Shown in pieces: positions 16,898 through 25,185 of a stretch of DNA of 40,000 nucleotides. The translations under genes were made by a program, and so were the position numbers. The notes under the pieces were generated by a model, which did no database searches, was not told the origin of the DNA, and saw only the letters and a list, made by a program, of their open reading frames with translations. The DNA comes from Flavobacteriaceae bacterium (GTDB taxonomy: Bacteria > Bacteroidota > Bacteroidia > Flavobacteriales > Flavobacteriaceae). Location of the stretch: NCBI GenBank assembly GCA_023558315.1, contig JAMJVX010000045.1, forward strand, positions 1 to 40,000. The letters are read 5' to 3'. Every line of letters begins with the position of its first letter. Within the stretch, counting starts at the first letter, position 1.

Positions 16898-18835
16898 CTA
16901 TTCTTTTGTACTTTCTTTTTTCTCAAAAGGATTTTTTCCTAAAATTTCCTCCAAATCCTCTTTAAAAATGACTTCTTTTTCTAATAATCGCTCTGCCAGT
17001 TTTTTAAGCTTGGTTTTATTTTTATTTAAAATATCCATCGCTCTCTTATACTGGGCTTCTATAATTTGATAAATTTCTTTATCTATTTTTTGTGCAGTTT
17101 CCTCTGAATAAGGTTTTGTGAAACTATATTCTTGTTGTCCAGAAGAGTCATAATAAGTAATATTTCCTATCTTTTCATTCAATCCATAAATGGTGACTAT
17201 AGCTCTTGCTTGCTTGGTTACTTTTTCTAAATCACTCAATGCACCCGTTGATATTTTTTTAAAAGTAATTTCTTCTGCGGCACGACCACCTAAAGCGGCA
17301 CACATCTCATCTAATATCTGTTCTGTTCGAACTATCTGTCTTTCTTCAGGAAGATACCACGCTGCTCCTAAGGATTGTCCTCTTGGTACTATAGTTACTT
17401 TTACTAAAGGTGCTGCATGCTCTAAAAACCAGCTCACTGTTGCGTGACCTGCCTCGTGAAAAGCTATCGTTCTTTTTTCTTCTGAAGTGATTATCTTATT
17501 CTTCTTTTCTAAACCTCCTACTATTCTATCTACAGCATCTAAAAAGTCTTGTTTTCCAACTGATTTCTTGTCATTTCTCGCAGCTATTAATGCCGCTTCA
17601 TTACAAATATTAGCAATATCAGCCCCTGAAAAACCTGGTGTTTGTTTTGCTAAAAATGGAACGTCTAATGTTTTAGTATGTTTTATTGGTTTTAAGTGCA
17701 CTTTGAAAATGGCTTCTCGCTCTCTAAGGTCTGGTAAATCTACAAATATTTGTCTATCAAATCTCCCTGCACGCATCAATGCTTTATCAAGCACGTCTAC
17801 TCTATTTGTTGCGGCAATAATAATCACATTCGTATTCGTATCAAAACCGTCCATTTCTGTCAATAATTGATTAAGCGTATTTTCACGTTCATCATTACTA
17901 TTAGTGATACTACTCCTTCCTCTCGCTCTACCTATCGCATCAATTTCATCAATGAAAATTATAGAAGGCGATTTTTCTTTTGCTTGCTTAAATAAATCTC
18001 TTACTCTACTGGCTCCTACTCCTACAAACATTTCTACAAAATCTGATCCTGACAATGAAAAGAAAGGCACTTTTGCTTCTCCAGCTACTGCCTTTGCTAA
18101 AAGTGTTTTACCTGTTCCTGGCACACCAACCAATAGTGCTCCTTTTGGAATTTTCCCTCCTAAGGTTGTATACTTGCTAGGGTTTTTTAGAAAATTAACA
18201 ATTTCCTCAACTTCCTCTTTTGCTCCCTCTAGCCCTGCAACGTCTTTAAATGTGATTTTTACATTGTCGTTTTTATCGAAAAGTTTAGCTTTTGACTTCC
18301 CTATATTAAATATCTGAGACCCTCCTATACCTCCTCCACCGCTGCCTCCAGACATTCGTCTTGCAATAAATATCCAAATTGCTATTATCAGAATAAAGGG
18401 AAAAATTCCAATGAGAATATCCATCAACCGATTTTCTTCAGTTTCATAAGAAAAACGTATGTCGTCATTTTTTGATGCTTCTCTTAGTCTTTCTTCTAAA
18501 TTACTGTTATCCCTACCTATTTCAAAATAATAATGAGGCCCTTTAATGTTTGGTGTATTTAATAAGGTCTTTTCTTTTAAAGATTTATGAATATCTTTAT
18601 CCAAAGCACGTTCCGTAAGACTTACTCTCACGTTTTTATCATTTACAATGACTACTTCTCTAACATCTCCTGCTTCTAAAAATCTGTAAAACTGTGATAT
18701 ACTTGTTTTTTGAGTTCCATTTATAGTTTCGCCTATATTCATCATAAACATAAGCATTATAAAACCTATTATAAATGCATATATCCAATTACTTTTAAGT
18801 GTAAATTTATTTTTAGGGGGTTTCTTTTTTGTCAT
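16898..18835 (-). CDS. ftsH: ATP-dependent zinc metalloprotease FtsH
   Basis: A 645-residue membrane AAA+ protease. Two transmembrane helices (about 16-34 and 138-158) frame a periplasmic domain. The cytoplasmic part has Walker A GVPGTGKT (237-244), the pore motif [15 protein letters not shown], Walker [10 protein letters not shown] (about 291-299) and the second region of homology [15 protein letters not shown]. The zinc site HEAGH is at 460-464, with the third ligand probably D535 in GALSDLEK. It degrades membrane and short-lived cytoplasmic proteins. The length and order of domains are complete. It lies 28 bases after rsfS, with which it appears to form an operon. Confidence 0.98.
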   Translation of the reverse strand: MTKKKPPKNKFTLKSNWIYAFIIGFIMLMFMMNIGETINGTQKTSISQFYRFLEAGDVREVVIVNDKNVRVSLTERALDKDIHKSLKEKTLLNTPNIKGPHYYFEIGRDNSNLEERLREASKNDDIRFSYETEENRLMDILIGIFPFILIIAIWIFIARRMSGGSGGGGIGGSQIFNIGKSKAKLFDKNDNVKITFKDVAGLEGAKEEVEEIVNFLKNPSKYTTLGGKIPKGALLVGVPGTGKTLLAKAVAGEAKVPFFSLSGSDFVEMFVGVGASRVRDLFKQAKEKSPSIIFIDEIDAIGRARGRSSITNSNDERENTLNQLLTEMDGFDTNTNVIIIAATNRVDVLDKALMRAGRFDRQIFVDLPDLREREAIFKVHLKPIKHTKTLDVPFLAKQTPGFSGADIANICNEAALIAARNDKKSVGKQDFLDAVDRIVGGLEKKNKIITSEEKRTIAFHEAGHATVSWFLEHAAPLVKVTIVPRGQSLGAAWYLPEERQIVRTEQILDEMCAALGGRAAEEITFKKISTGALSDLEKVTKQARAIVTIYGLNEKIGNITYYDSSGQQEYSFTKPYSEETAQKIDKEIYQIIEAQYKRAMDILNKNKTKLKKLAERLLEKEVIFKEDLEEILGKNPFEKKESTKE

Positions 18836-18863
18836 TCTTTTTGATTATAAATAAGTCGGTTTT

Positions 18864-19229
18864 TTATACTTTCGTTTCTACTTTTTTAGCATCTGCCCAA
18901 AAAGAATCTAAGTTATAAAATTCTCTTTCTTCGGGTTGAAAAACATGAACGATAATGTCTATATAATCTATCAAAACCCAAGTAGCATTTTCTAGTCCTT
19001 CAACACTTTTCGGATTTCTCTTTATTTGTTTACTTACATGCCTTTGTATAGAGTTTGCAATGGCTGACACATGCGTGTTAGAAGTACCGTTGCATATTAA
19101 AAAATAATCACAAAGGGTATTTTCTATCCCTCTTAAATCTAAGATATTTATATCCACCGCTTTAAGTTCTTCAATGGAATAAACAATGCTTGATAATAGT
19201 GAATTTTCGTCCTCGTTTTTGGGAATCAT
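18864..19229 (-). CDS. rsfS: ribosome silencing factor
   Basis: A 121-residue RsfS/YbeB/iojap protein. Diagnostic segments are DYFLICNGTSNTHVSAIANS, a WVLIDYIDIIVHVF strand and EEREFYNLDSFWADA at the end. RsfS binds ribosomal protein uL14 and blocks joining of the subunits when nutrients run low. The ATG at 19229 gives the full domain. Promoter TACATTTG on the minus strand is at 19262-19269. It heads the rsfS-ftsH run and is divergent from birA, an arrangement that recurs in Flavobacteriia. Confidence 0.96.
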   Translation of the reverse strand: MIPKNEDENSLLSSIVYSIEELKAVDINILDLRGIENTLCDYFLICNGTSNTHVSAIANSIQRHVSKQIKRNPKSVEGLENATWVLIDYIDIIVHVFQPEEREFYNLDSFWADAKKVETKV

Positions 19230-19261
19230 TATTGAGTAATGCCTTTAAATAAAAAATTATG

Positions 19262-19290
19262 CAAATGTAGTCTTTTTTAGATTAATTTTG
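19262..19290. promoter_or_regulatory. divergent -7 boxes for rsfS (minus) and birA (plus)
   Basis: Minus strand: TACATTTG at 19262-19269, 33 bases before rsfS. Plus strand: TAATTTTG at 19283-19290, 12 bases before the birA ATG at 19303. The two boxes are 13 bases apart, so the promoters overlap and probably compete. The plus box covers the TTG at 19288, which rules that codon out as the birA start. Confidence 0.6.
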
Positions 19291-19302
19291 TCTCTTATTC
19301 AT

Positions 19303-20025
19303 ATGAGTTTTAAAATTATAAAAAAGGATTCTGTAACATCTACAAACGAAATTCTTAAAAAAAGAGCTGCGCAAAATAAAATAGTTACTAATGAGATTCT
19401 TTGGGCTTTAGAACAAACAAATGGAAAAGGACAACAAAAACGAAAATGGCATTCTAAAAAAGGGGAAAACCTCACTTTTAGTATCTATACAAAATTCCAT
19501 GATTTAGCCGCTGATAATTTTTTCATAATAAATAGCATCGTCTCTTTATCGATTGTCAAAACACTTCAACATTTTACAGACGATACTATAGAAATAAAAT
19601 GGCCTAACGATATTTTAGTCAATGAAAAAAAAATTGCAGGTATTCTAATAGAAAACAAAATAAATAACAACTCTATAATTGAGTCAATAATTGGTATTGG
19701 GATTAATATAAATCAAACAGATATGAAGACTATTCCTAACGGCACTTCATTGCGTTTACTTACAAATAAATCTAATGAATTAGAAACAGTATTAGCGAAG
19801 TTTTTAGCTGACTTTAAAGAATTTAACAACACTAAAAATAGTACGTTTATTTTCAAAATCTATGAAAAACTTTTATTTAGACTTGGCAAAAAATCTCAAT
19901 TTATATATAATGGAGAATCTTTAGAGGGCGAAATTAAAGGAGTAGATACTCACGGAAGGCTTATTGTAAAAACAAAAAACAAAGACTACGCATTTAAAAA
20001 TGGGGAAGTAAAGTGGGTGTATTAG
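19303..20025 (+). CDS. birA: biotin--[acetyl-CoA-carboxylase] ligase, catalytic form without DNA-binding domain
   Basis: About 240 residues from the ATG at 19303; an in-frame TTG at 19288 lies inside the promoter and is rejected. The biotin-adenylate loop reads TNGKGQQKRKW, in place of the usual GRGRQGR, with the same spacing. The lysine strand is KWPNDILVNEKKIAGILIE. A short C-terminal SH3-like domain follows (GESLEGEIKGVDTHGRLIVK). It attaches biotin to the carrier protein of acetyl-CoA carboxylase. The N-terminal winged helix of E. coli BirA is missing, so it is an enzyme only and not a repressor. It is a single-gene unit. Confidence 0.95.
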   Translation: MSFKIIKKDSVTSTNEILKKRAAQNKIVTNEILWALEQTNGKGQQKRKWHSKKGENLTFSIYTKFHDLAADNFFIINSIVSLSIVKTLQHFTDDTIEIKWPNDILVNEKKIAGILIENKINNNSIIESIIGIGININQTDMKTIPNGTSLRLLTNKSNELETVLAKFLADFKEFNNTKNSTFIFKIYEKLLFRLGKKSQFIYNGESLEGEIKGVDTHGRLIVKTKNKDYAFKNGEVKWVY

Positions 20026-20052
20026 AATTGTTTTTATCAAAATCAAATTAAT

Positions 20053-20109
20053 GTAAAAAACATTTGTCTATTTGTAAAATATATTTTACTTTTGTAAGAA
20101 ATATTTTAC
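20053..20109. promoter_or_regulatory. three phased 16-bp palindromic operator-like sites around a promoter
   Basis: A perfect 16-base palindrome GTAAAATATATTTTAC lies at 20074-20089. A close copy, GTAAGAAATATTTTAC, is at 20094-20109, and a weaker one, GTAAAAAACATTTGTC, at 20053-20068. Starts are 21 and 20 bases apart, about two helical turns, so a regulator would sit on one DNA face. The -7 box TACTTTTG (20087-20094) bridges the second and third sites, and TTTG at 20063-20066 can serve as -33 (20-base spacer). The likely ligand is the XRE-type protein encoded at 20573. Confidence 0.6.
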
Positions 20110-20112
20110 ATT

Positions 20113-20568
20113 ATGAATTACTTATTTAACAATAAATGGAAAAAATTATCGGGGTGGATTTTCTATTTATCTCTCCCACTTGGGATTTATGCAATTATTT
20201 CTGGAAATTTTGAAGACATATTTGTAATTAAAGTTTTCTCAATCTTTGAACCTCCACTAACCAATCACGATACTGGGTTTGTTTGGTTTAAAAATAGTTT
20301 TATAGATGAATCTTTTACTTTTGTAATAATTATAACAGGTATAGTTAACTCTTTTTGTAAAGAAAAGATTGAAGATGAACTTATATCTAAAATCAGACTT
20401 GAAAGTTTAACTTTATCTCTTTTCATTAGTTATGGATTAATAATATTATCTACTTTATTTATTTACGGTTTTGAGTATTTATATGTACTTGAGTTCAATT
20501 TGTTTTTAATTATATTATTATTCAACTTAATTTTCAAATACAGACTTTATAAACATTACAAATCCTAA
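20113..20568 (+). CDS. four-helix membrane protein, partner of an XRE regulator
   Basis: A 151-residue hydrophobic protein with about four transmembrane helices (roughly 14-31, 66-84, 99-118, 124-142). A polar segment between helices 1 and 2 holds FEPPLTNHDTGFVWFKN, and the tail is basic (FKYRLYKHYKS). I do not recognise a family. It begins 3 bases after an operator-like palindrome and ends 4 bases before an XRE-type regulator gene, so the two are one operon. Pairs of a small integral membrane protein with a short YozG-like XRE protein are common in Firmicutes and Bacteroidota, generally of unknown role. A membrane-acting accessory or stress module is possible but unproven. Confidence 0.7.
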   Translation: MNYLFNNKWKKLSGWIFYLSLPLGIYAIISGNFEDIFVIKVFSIFEPPLTNHDTGFVWFKNSFIDESFTFVIIITGIVNSFCKEKIEDELISKIRLESLTLSLFISYGLIILSTLFIYGFEYLYVLEFNLFLIILLFNLIFKYRLYKHYKS

Positions 20569-20572
20569 GTAT

Positions 20573-20764
20573 ATGAAGAATAATATCAGAATGTATAGAG
20601 GAAAATTTAGTCTCACTCAAGAAGATTTATCTAAAAAATTAGGAGTTTCTAGGCAAACAATAAATTCCATAGAAAACAACAAATACTTTCCCTCTTTGGA
20701 ATTAGGATTGAAACTTTCTAAAATATTTGAATGTACCGTTGATGAATTGTTTAGTTTAGATTAA
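20573..20764 (+). CDS. XRE-family helix-turn-helix regulator (short, YozG-like)
   Basis: A 63-residue protein that is almost wholly a helix-turn-helix domain. It has MYRGKFSLTQEDLSKKLG, the recognition helix SRQTINSIENNKYFPSLEL and the terminal ALKL-type helix ending CTVDELFSLD. It has no sensor or dimer domain beyond the HTH fold. It is translated 4 bases after the four-helix membrane protein. The palindromes at 20053-20109 are well suited to a dimeric XRE protein and suggest autoregulation, although binding is not shown. The small size matches the YozG/PrtR-like family that partners with membrane proteins. Confidence 0.88.
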   Translation: MKNNIRMYRGKFSLTQEDLSKKLGVSRQTINSIENNKYFPSLELGLKLSKIFECTVDELFSLD

Positions 20765-20828
20765 ATAAAGGCATTATAAATTTTTAGATAAGCCCATAAA
20801 CTCTGTATTTTTTAATAATATTTTATGA

Positions 20829-20892
20829 TTAGAACACATTAGAGGGCATTGTATTTTGTACTTTTGCGCAATCTTATTAAAATGTGCTCTAA
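20829..20892. promoter_or_regulatory. TTAGAnnnCATT repeats flanking the GNAT gene promoter
   Basis: TTAGAACACATT (20829-20840) and AATGTGCTCTAA (20881-20892) form a 12-base inverted repeat with one mismatch. Between them lie a partial direct copy, TTAGAGGGCATT (20839-20850), and the -7 box TACTTTTG (20859-20866). The second arm covers the upstream candidate ATG at 20882. This looks like an operator arrangement around a promoter. Confidence 0.4.
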
Positions 20893-20893
20893 A

Positions 20894-21325
20894 ATGAAAT
20901 TTAAAGTATTAGACAAAAAGGATATTCCTCAGATAGTCCCTTTAGTAAAACAATTAAACCCAAAATTATCTCTAAAAACAATAAAAAATTTACAAACAGA
21001 AATGTTTGAAATTCCCACGTACTATTGCTTTGGCTTATATGATAGTGAGGATTTAGTTGGGATTTCAAGTGGTTGGATTACCGTAAGGCATTATTCTGGC
21101 AAACAAATTGAACTTGATAATCTTATCATTGACAGCAAGTGCCAATCAAAAGGGATGGGAAAGGTTTTTTTGAATTTTATAGAAAAATGGGCGACCGAAA
21201 ATAGTTGCAAAACTATAGAACTCAATACCTATGTTCACAATTCACGCTCTCATAAATTCTATTATAATCAAGGGTTTTCTATTTTAGGGTTTCATTTTTT
21301 AAAAAAAATTGCTTCCTATTCCTAA
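20894..21325 (+). CDS. GNAT-family N-acetyltransferase
   Basis: About 143 residues from the ATG at 20894 (an in-frame ATG at 20882 adds MCSK; a TTG further up at 20849 lies before the promoter box and is rejected). The fold is complete. An N-terminal MKFKVLDKKDIPQIVPLVKQ helix is followed by a strand pair ending in IELDNLIIDSKCQSKGMG, where QSKGMG is the acetyl-CoA pyrophosphate-binding motif. The C-terminal pattern is NTYVHNSRSHKFYYNQGF, with the family's NxxAxxFYxxxGF logic. The substrate, an amine of a small molecule or protein, cannot be predicted. It is a single-gene unit with the CapA-like gene starting 10 bases after its stop. Confidence 0.88.
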   Translation: MKFKVLDKKDIPQIVPLVKQLNPKLSLKTIKNLQTEMFEIPTYYCFGLYDSEDLVGISSGWITVRHYSGKQIELDNLIIDSKCQSKGMGKVFLNFIEKWATENSCKTIELNTYVHNSRSHKFYYNQGFSILGFHFLKKIASYS

Positions 21326-21335
21326 AAATATTACT

Positions 21336-22259
21336 ATGAAAAAAACTATATGTTTTTTATTTTTTATTTCTGGGTATTTTGCATATACTCAAAACATAGA
21401 AAATAACTTACTAAATATTGATACCCTAAAATTAGGTTTTGTTGGGGATATTAGTAATGAAAAAATACCTCTCTCTGATGACTTAGAAAATTATATTTTA
21501 TCAAACAACCTACTTTTATTTGGCAATTTAGAGACTGTGGTTTCAGATAATGAGTTAAAAGATTCAAAATGCAATTACATAAAAAGAAATTGTTATGCTT
21601 TTAGAGCAAAAGGGCAAATGATTGATAGGCTTAAAACTCTAGGATTTGGTTTTATAAGTATCGCAAACAATCACGCCTTAGATTTTGGAGTCAAAGGACT
21701 GAACGAGACGAAAAATAATTTAAAAGCAAAAGGAATAAAATATGCAGGGTATGGCATTGATTACTCATATCAAACTTGGAAAACTAAAAAAATTTGTTTT
21801 ACCGCCTTTTCCGTAAATAGAAACTTCAGGAATATTATTGATGTTAATTCTGCCTCAGAATTTGTTGCAAATTTAAAAGAAAACGAAAATTGCGATTTCT
21901 TAGTAGTTTCATTTCATGGAGGTGGAGAAGGTAAAGAATACCTTGAAGTTAAAAACGAAACCGAATATTTTTATGGCGAGAACAGAGGAAACGTAGTTAC
22001 ATTTTCTCGCTCTATGATCGACAGTGGTGCTGATTTTGTTTTTGGCCATGGACCTCATATTGTTAGAAAAATGGAAGTTTATAAAGATAAATACATTTAC
22101 TATAGCTTAGGAAACTTTTCTGTGAATTCAAGAAATAGATTGGATGGGTTAAGAAAAGAAAGTATGCTTGTGGAAGGATATATTGATAGCACAATGAACT
22201 TTACATTATACAAAAGCCATAAGTTACTAATCTCAAATAAAACCTCTTTTAGAAATTAA
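21336..22259 (+). CDS. CapA-family (poly-gamma-glutamate synthesis type) secreted metallophosphatase-like protein
   Basis: About 307 residues from the ATG at 21336, which gives a clean signal peptide (KKTICFLFFISGYFAYTQ); a TTG at 21309 overlaps the upstream gene and is less likely. The CapA/calcineurin-like signature is visible in order: LGFVGDIS, FGNLETVV, SIANNHALDFG, VSFHGGGEG and FGHGPHIVRKMEVYKDK, then YYSLGNFS. These hold the presumed metal ligands (D, N, H, H). CapA proteins take part in export of poly-gamma-glutamate, but standalone members occur with no capsule genes, as here, so the substrate is unknown. It is probably co-transcribed with the GNAT gene. Confidence 0.85.
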   Translation: MKKTICFLFFISGYFAYTQNIENNLLNIDTLKLGFVGDISNEKIPLSDDLENYILSNNLLLFGNLETVVSDNELKDSKCNYIKRNCYAFRAKGQMIDRLKTLGFGFISIANNHALDFGVKGLNETKNNLKAKGIKYAGYGIDYSYQTWKTKKICFTAFSVNRNFRNIIDVNSASEFVANLKENENCDFLVVSFHGGGEGKEYLEVKNETEYFYGENRGNVVTFSRSMIDSGADFVFGHGPHIVRKMEVYKDKYIYYSLGNFSVNSRNRLDGLRKESMLVEGYIDSTMNFTLYKSHKLLISNKTSFRN

Positions 22260-22312
22260 CTTTTTCCAATATAGTGAGCTATTTACTTTTAAGAATTTAA
22301 CTTAAATAGTAG

Positions 22313-22320
22313 TATATTTG
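22313..22320 (+). promoter_or_regulatory. -7 promoter box before the Ig-like lipoprotein gene
   Basis: TATATTTG matches TAnnTTTG and lies 24 bases before the ATG at 22345. CTATTTA (about 22279-22285) and TAAATAG (about 22303-22309) upstream can pair over 7 bases and may end the CapA transcript. No further promoter match was seen between here and trpE, so this promoter may also feed the trp operon. Confidence 0.5.
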
Positions 22321-22344
22321 GTGACTTTTTAATTTTCTGAAAAA

Positions 22345-22806
22345 ATGAGAACAATTATTGTAGCTTTCCTATTATTAAATACTTTTTCATGCAGTAGTTT
22401 ATTAAAAAATCCCTCACCACAAATTAAATTAATTACAAAATTGTCTTCAAATAAATCTACCTTTAAATTAGATGAGCCTATTGAAATTATTATGAAAATT
22501 CAAAATATAGGTAAAAAAAAATATACGTTTTTGCCATGGGGTACACCAATTGAAAATATTTTAACCAGAGATTGTCTAAAAATAATGTATGGCAATAATT
22601 CTATAGATTATTCTGGTATCATGGTAAAAAGAAAGGCTCCGACAAAAAGCGATTATATAACTTTATCCACGGGAGAAATAGCTAATGGAAAAATTAATAT
22701 TTTAGAAGGATATAAACTTGATAAAAAAGGAGAATATACGATTCAATTTAAAGAGACCTTTGATGGGATTCCTTTTTCAAACACGATAACAATAGTGATA
22801 AAATAG
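22345..22806 (+). CDS. lipoprotein resembling the N-terminal Ig-like domain of M35 (deuterolysin) proteases
   Basis: A 153-residue protein with a lipobox cysteine (TFSCSS, about residue 16). The mature part is a single strand-rich domain: STFKLDEPIEIIMKIQNIGK, LPWGTPIENI, then VKRKAPTKSDYITLSTGE. That block strongly recalls the domain that precedes the catalytic HExxH region of bacterial M35 metalloendopeptidases, and more broadly BsuPI-type inhibitor folds. No HExxH is present and the ORF ends soon after the domain, so it is an orphan and cannot be a protease. It may be a chaperone- or inhibitor-like domain. It is 9 bases upstream of the DUF2200 gene and probably in its operon. Confidence 0.65.
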   Translation: MRTIIVAFLLLNTFSCSSLLKNPSPQIKLITKLSSNKSTFKLDEPIEIIMKIQNIGKKKYTFLPWGTPIENILTRDCLKIMYGNNSIDYSGIMVKRKAPTKSDYITLSTGEIANGKINILEGYKLDKKGEYTIQFKETFDGIPFSNTITIVIK

Positions 22807-22815
22807 TACAACATT

Positions 22816-23178
22816 ATGAAAGCAACCCCTGAACACAATGAAAGAATAAGAACGATGACCTTTGCTTCGGTGTATCCATGTTATATAACAAAATTGGAAA
22901 AAAAAGGAAGAACAAAAGAGGAATTAAATCAAGTGATAGAATGGCTAACTGGTTTTAATGAAAAAAAAATACAAGACCTCATTAATGAAAAAGTTACTTT
23001 TGAAACCTTCTTTCAAAAAGCAACTTTAAATCCAAATGCTACCCTAATCACAGGAGTAATTTGTGGATATAGAATTGAAGAAATTGACAACGCGTTAACT
23101 AAAAAAGCTAGATATCTGGATAAGTTAGTAGACGAGTTAGCCAAAGGAAAAAAAATGGAAAAAATTTTAAGAACTTGA
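22816..23178 (+). CDS. DUF2200 family protein
   Basis: A 120-residue cytoplasmic protein with the full DUF2200 pattern: TMTFASVYPCYITKLEKKGR, VIEWLTGF, FETFFQKA, LITGVICGYRIEEI and LVDELAKGKKMEKILR at the end. It is mostly helical with no membrane segment. The family is widespread and its function is unknown. It starts 9 bases after the lipoprotein gene and ends 30 bases before trpE. No independent promoter consensus was found in the short gap, so it and the trp genes may share a transcript. Confidence 0.92.
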   Translation: MKATPEHNERIRTMTFASVYPCYITKLEKKGRTKEELNQVIEWLTGFNEKKIQDLINEKVTFETFFQKATLNPNATLITGVICGYRIEEIDNALTKKARYLDKLVDELAKGKKMEKILRT

Positions 23179-23208
23179 AAACAAAAAGAATTATAAACTC
23201 AATTATAA

Positions 23209-24603
23209 GTGAATTATAAATTTAAAACAAATACAGAACAATTTTTAGCTGATACTATTTCCCCAATAGAGGCATACTTCAACATACGAGATTTGTATCC
23301 TAATAGTATTATGTTAGAAAGCTCTGATTATAACGCCTCAGCCAACAGTAAATCTATTATATGTTGTGACGCAATCGCAGACTTTAAAATTGAAAATCAA
23401 ATTTTAACTACGAGAATTTTAGACGATTCTAAGGAAATAAAATATACTGACACTAAAATCCATGAAGAATTAGATACTTTTATTTCGCTTCTATCTCCAG
23501 AAAAATCGCATCCTCAAAATGGAATATATGGATATACTTCCTATAATGCTATTCCGTATTTTGAAACAATAAAACAGAAAACTACATTAGCTCCAGAACA
23601 AAAAATACCAGAAATTCGGTATCATTTTTATAGATTTATTTTTATCTATAATCATTTTAATAGTTCTTTAACTCTAATAGAAAATCAACCCTACAATGAA
23701 AAATCAAAACTTTCTACATTCAAAAAACATGTTTTAGCCAAAAATTTTCAAACTTTTTCTTTTACTACTCAGGGGGAAACTACTAGCTCATTAACGGATG
23801 AACAATACAAAAAATTAGTAGAAAAAGCCATTCATCATACAAAAGTAGGAGATGTATTTCAGTTAGTTTTATCTAGACAATTTCAACAAAAATATAGAGG
23901 CGATGAATTCACATTATATCGCGCATTGAGAAATATCAACCCCTCTCCTTATTTATTTTATTTTGATTATGGAAATTATACACTTTTGGGCTCTTCTCCA
24001 GAAGCACAATTAGTTATTGATAAAGGAATTGCTGAGATTCATCCCATTGCAGGAACCGTAAAGAAAACAGGAAATGAAAAAAGAGATCAAGAACATATAT
24101 TACAATTAAAAGAAGATCCTAAAGAAAATGCAGAACATACAATGTTAGTTGATTTAGCAAGAAATGATTTGAGCATGAATTCTACTGAAGTTACTGTAGA
24201 GAATTATAAAAACATACAGCATTTTTCACATGTGATACATATGGTTTCTAAGGTAACGGGCAAATTAAAAAGTAATGCTATCAAAATGCTTACTGATTCC
24301 TTTCCTGCTGGCACACTATCAGGTGCTCCTAAATATAAAGCAATGGAATTGATAGATTTATATGAGCCTATTACTCGTGGAGTATATGCAGGCGCTATTG
24401 GATTTATAAATTTTGAAAATGAGTTAACCCACGCAATTATTATTAGAAGTTTTTTTGCAAAAGATAATGTACTTTATTATCAAGCGGGAGCGGGTATTGT
24501 TGAAAGTTCAGTCCCTGAAAATGAACTAAATGAGGTGTACCACAAAGTTAGAGCCCTCTCAAAATCCATTGAATTAGCACAATTATTAAGTAATAAAAAA
24601 TGA
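23209..24603 (+). CDS. trpE: anthranilate synthase component I
   Basis: A 464-residue chorismate-utilising enzyme. The N-terminal feedback site for tryptophan shows as IMLESSDYN. The catalytic half holds VGDVFQLVLSRQF, LLGSSPEAQL, HPIAGTVKKTGNEKRDQEH, MLVDLARNDL, and FPAGTLSGAPKYKAMELID near the C-terminus. With TrpG it makes anthranilate from chorismate and glutamine. The start is a GTG at 23209; an in-frame TAA directly precedes it (23206-23208), so the start cannot be further upstream. First gene of trpE-G-(insert)-D-C-F-B-A. No tryptophan-codon leader peptide was seen. Three AATTATAA copies surround the start (23189, 23201, 23212). Confidence 0.97.
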   Translation: MNYKFKTNTEQFLADTISPIEAYFNIRDLYPNSIMLESSDYNASANSKSIICCDAIADFKIENQILTTRILDDSKEIKYTDTKIHEELDTFISLLSPEKSHPQNGIYGYTSYNAIPYFETIKQKTTLAPEQKIPEIRYHFYRFIFIYNHFNSSLTLIENQPYNEKSKLSTFKKHVLAKNFQTFSFTTQGETTSSLTDEQYKKLVEKAIHHTKVGDVFQLVLSRQFQQKYRGDEFTLYRALRNINPSPYLFYFDYGNYTLLGSSPEAQLVIDKGIAEIHPIAGTVKKTGNEKRDQEHILQLKEDPKENAEHTMLVDLARNDLSMNSTEVTVENYKNIQHFSHVIHMVSKVTGKLKSNAIKMLTDSFPAGTLSGAPKYKAMELIDLYEPITRGVYAGAIGFINFENELTHAIIIRSFFAKDNVLYYQAGAGIVESSVPENELNEVYHKVRALSKSIELAQLLSNKK

Positions 24604-25175
24604 AAATTCTTATAATTGATAATTACGATTCTTTTACTTATAATTTAGTTCAGTATATTGAACGGATTACCCAGCAAAGAGTAGATGTGGTTAGAAACGA
24701 TCAAATTACACTTTCACAAGCAGAAAAATACGATAAAATAGTACTCTCTCCCGGACCTGGAGTGCCTTCTGAAGCTCCCATGCTTTTAAAGGTAATTAAA
24801 GAACTTTACACAAAAAAAAGTATTCTTGGCGTGTGTTTAGGGCATCAAGCCATTGGGCAATTTTTTGGGGCTAAACTCGTTAATATTCAAAAAGTGTTTC
24901 ACGGTATAGCTACAGAAATAAAGGCATTACAAGAACATTATCTTTTTGATGGGTTGCCTAATAAAATAGAAGTAGGCAGATACCATTCTTGGATAATTAA
25001 CATTGATGAACATTTAACTGAAACTATCCCTTTAAAAGTCATTGCAAAAAGTAAGGAAGGACATATTATGGCAATTCAACATGAAAAATATGATATTTGC
25101 GGTATTCAGTTTCATCCTGAATCTATCCTAACTCCACACGGATATACGATGTTAGAAAATTGGATAAATTATTAA
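24600..25175 (+). CDS. trpG: anthranilate synthase component II (glutamine amidotransferase)
   Basis: A 191-residue class I glutamine amidotransferase. It starts ILIIDNYDSFTYNLVQYIE and has LSPGPGVPSEAPM. The catalytic cysteine lies in GVCLGHQAIGQ (about C79), and the histidine and glutamate lie in IQFHPESIL. It delivers ammonia to TrpE. Its ATG overlaps the trpE TGA by 4 bases, so the two subunits are translationally coupled. Normally trpD would follow; here a lipoprotein gene with its own promoter stands between. Confidence 0.96.
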   Translation: MKILIIDNYDSFTYNLVQYIERITQQRVDVVRNDQITLSQAEKYDKIVLSPGPGVPSEAPMLLKVIKELYTKKSILGVCLGHQAIGQFFGAKLVNIQKVFHGIATEIKALQEHYLFDGLPNKIEVGRYHSWIINIDEHLTETIPLKVIAKSKEGHIMAIQHEKYDICGIQFHPESILTPHGYTMLENWINY

Positions 25176-25185
25176 TGAAAAATTG

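Noticed and set aside
17190-18317. Plus-strand ORFs opposite ftsH
   Set aside because: Shadow frames of ftsH with no start signals or domains; the minus strand has full-length, motif-complete FtsH.
19288-19302. TTG start for birA
   Set aside because: It lies inside the -7 promoter box TAATTTTG; the ATG at 19303 is used.
20849-20881. TTG start for the GNAT gene
   Set aside because: The codon is upstream of the -7 box at 20859-20866, so it would not be on the mRNA.
23160-23208. Tryptophan attenuator or T-box before trpE
   Set aside because: The gap is only 30 bases, with no leader peptide, no tandem Trp codons and no T-box sequence.
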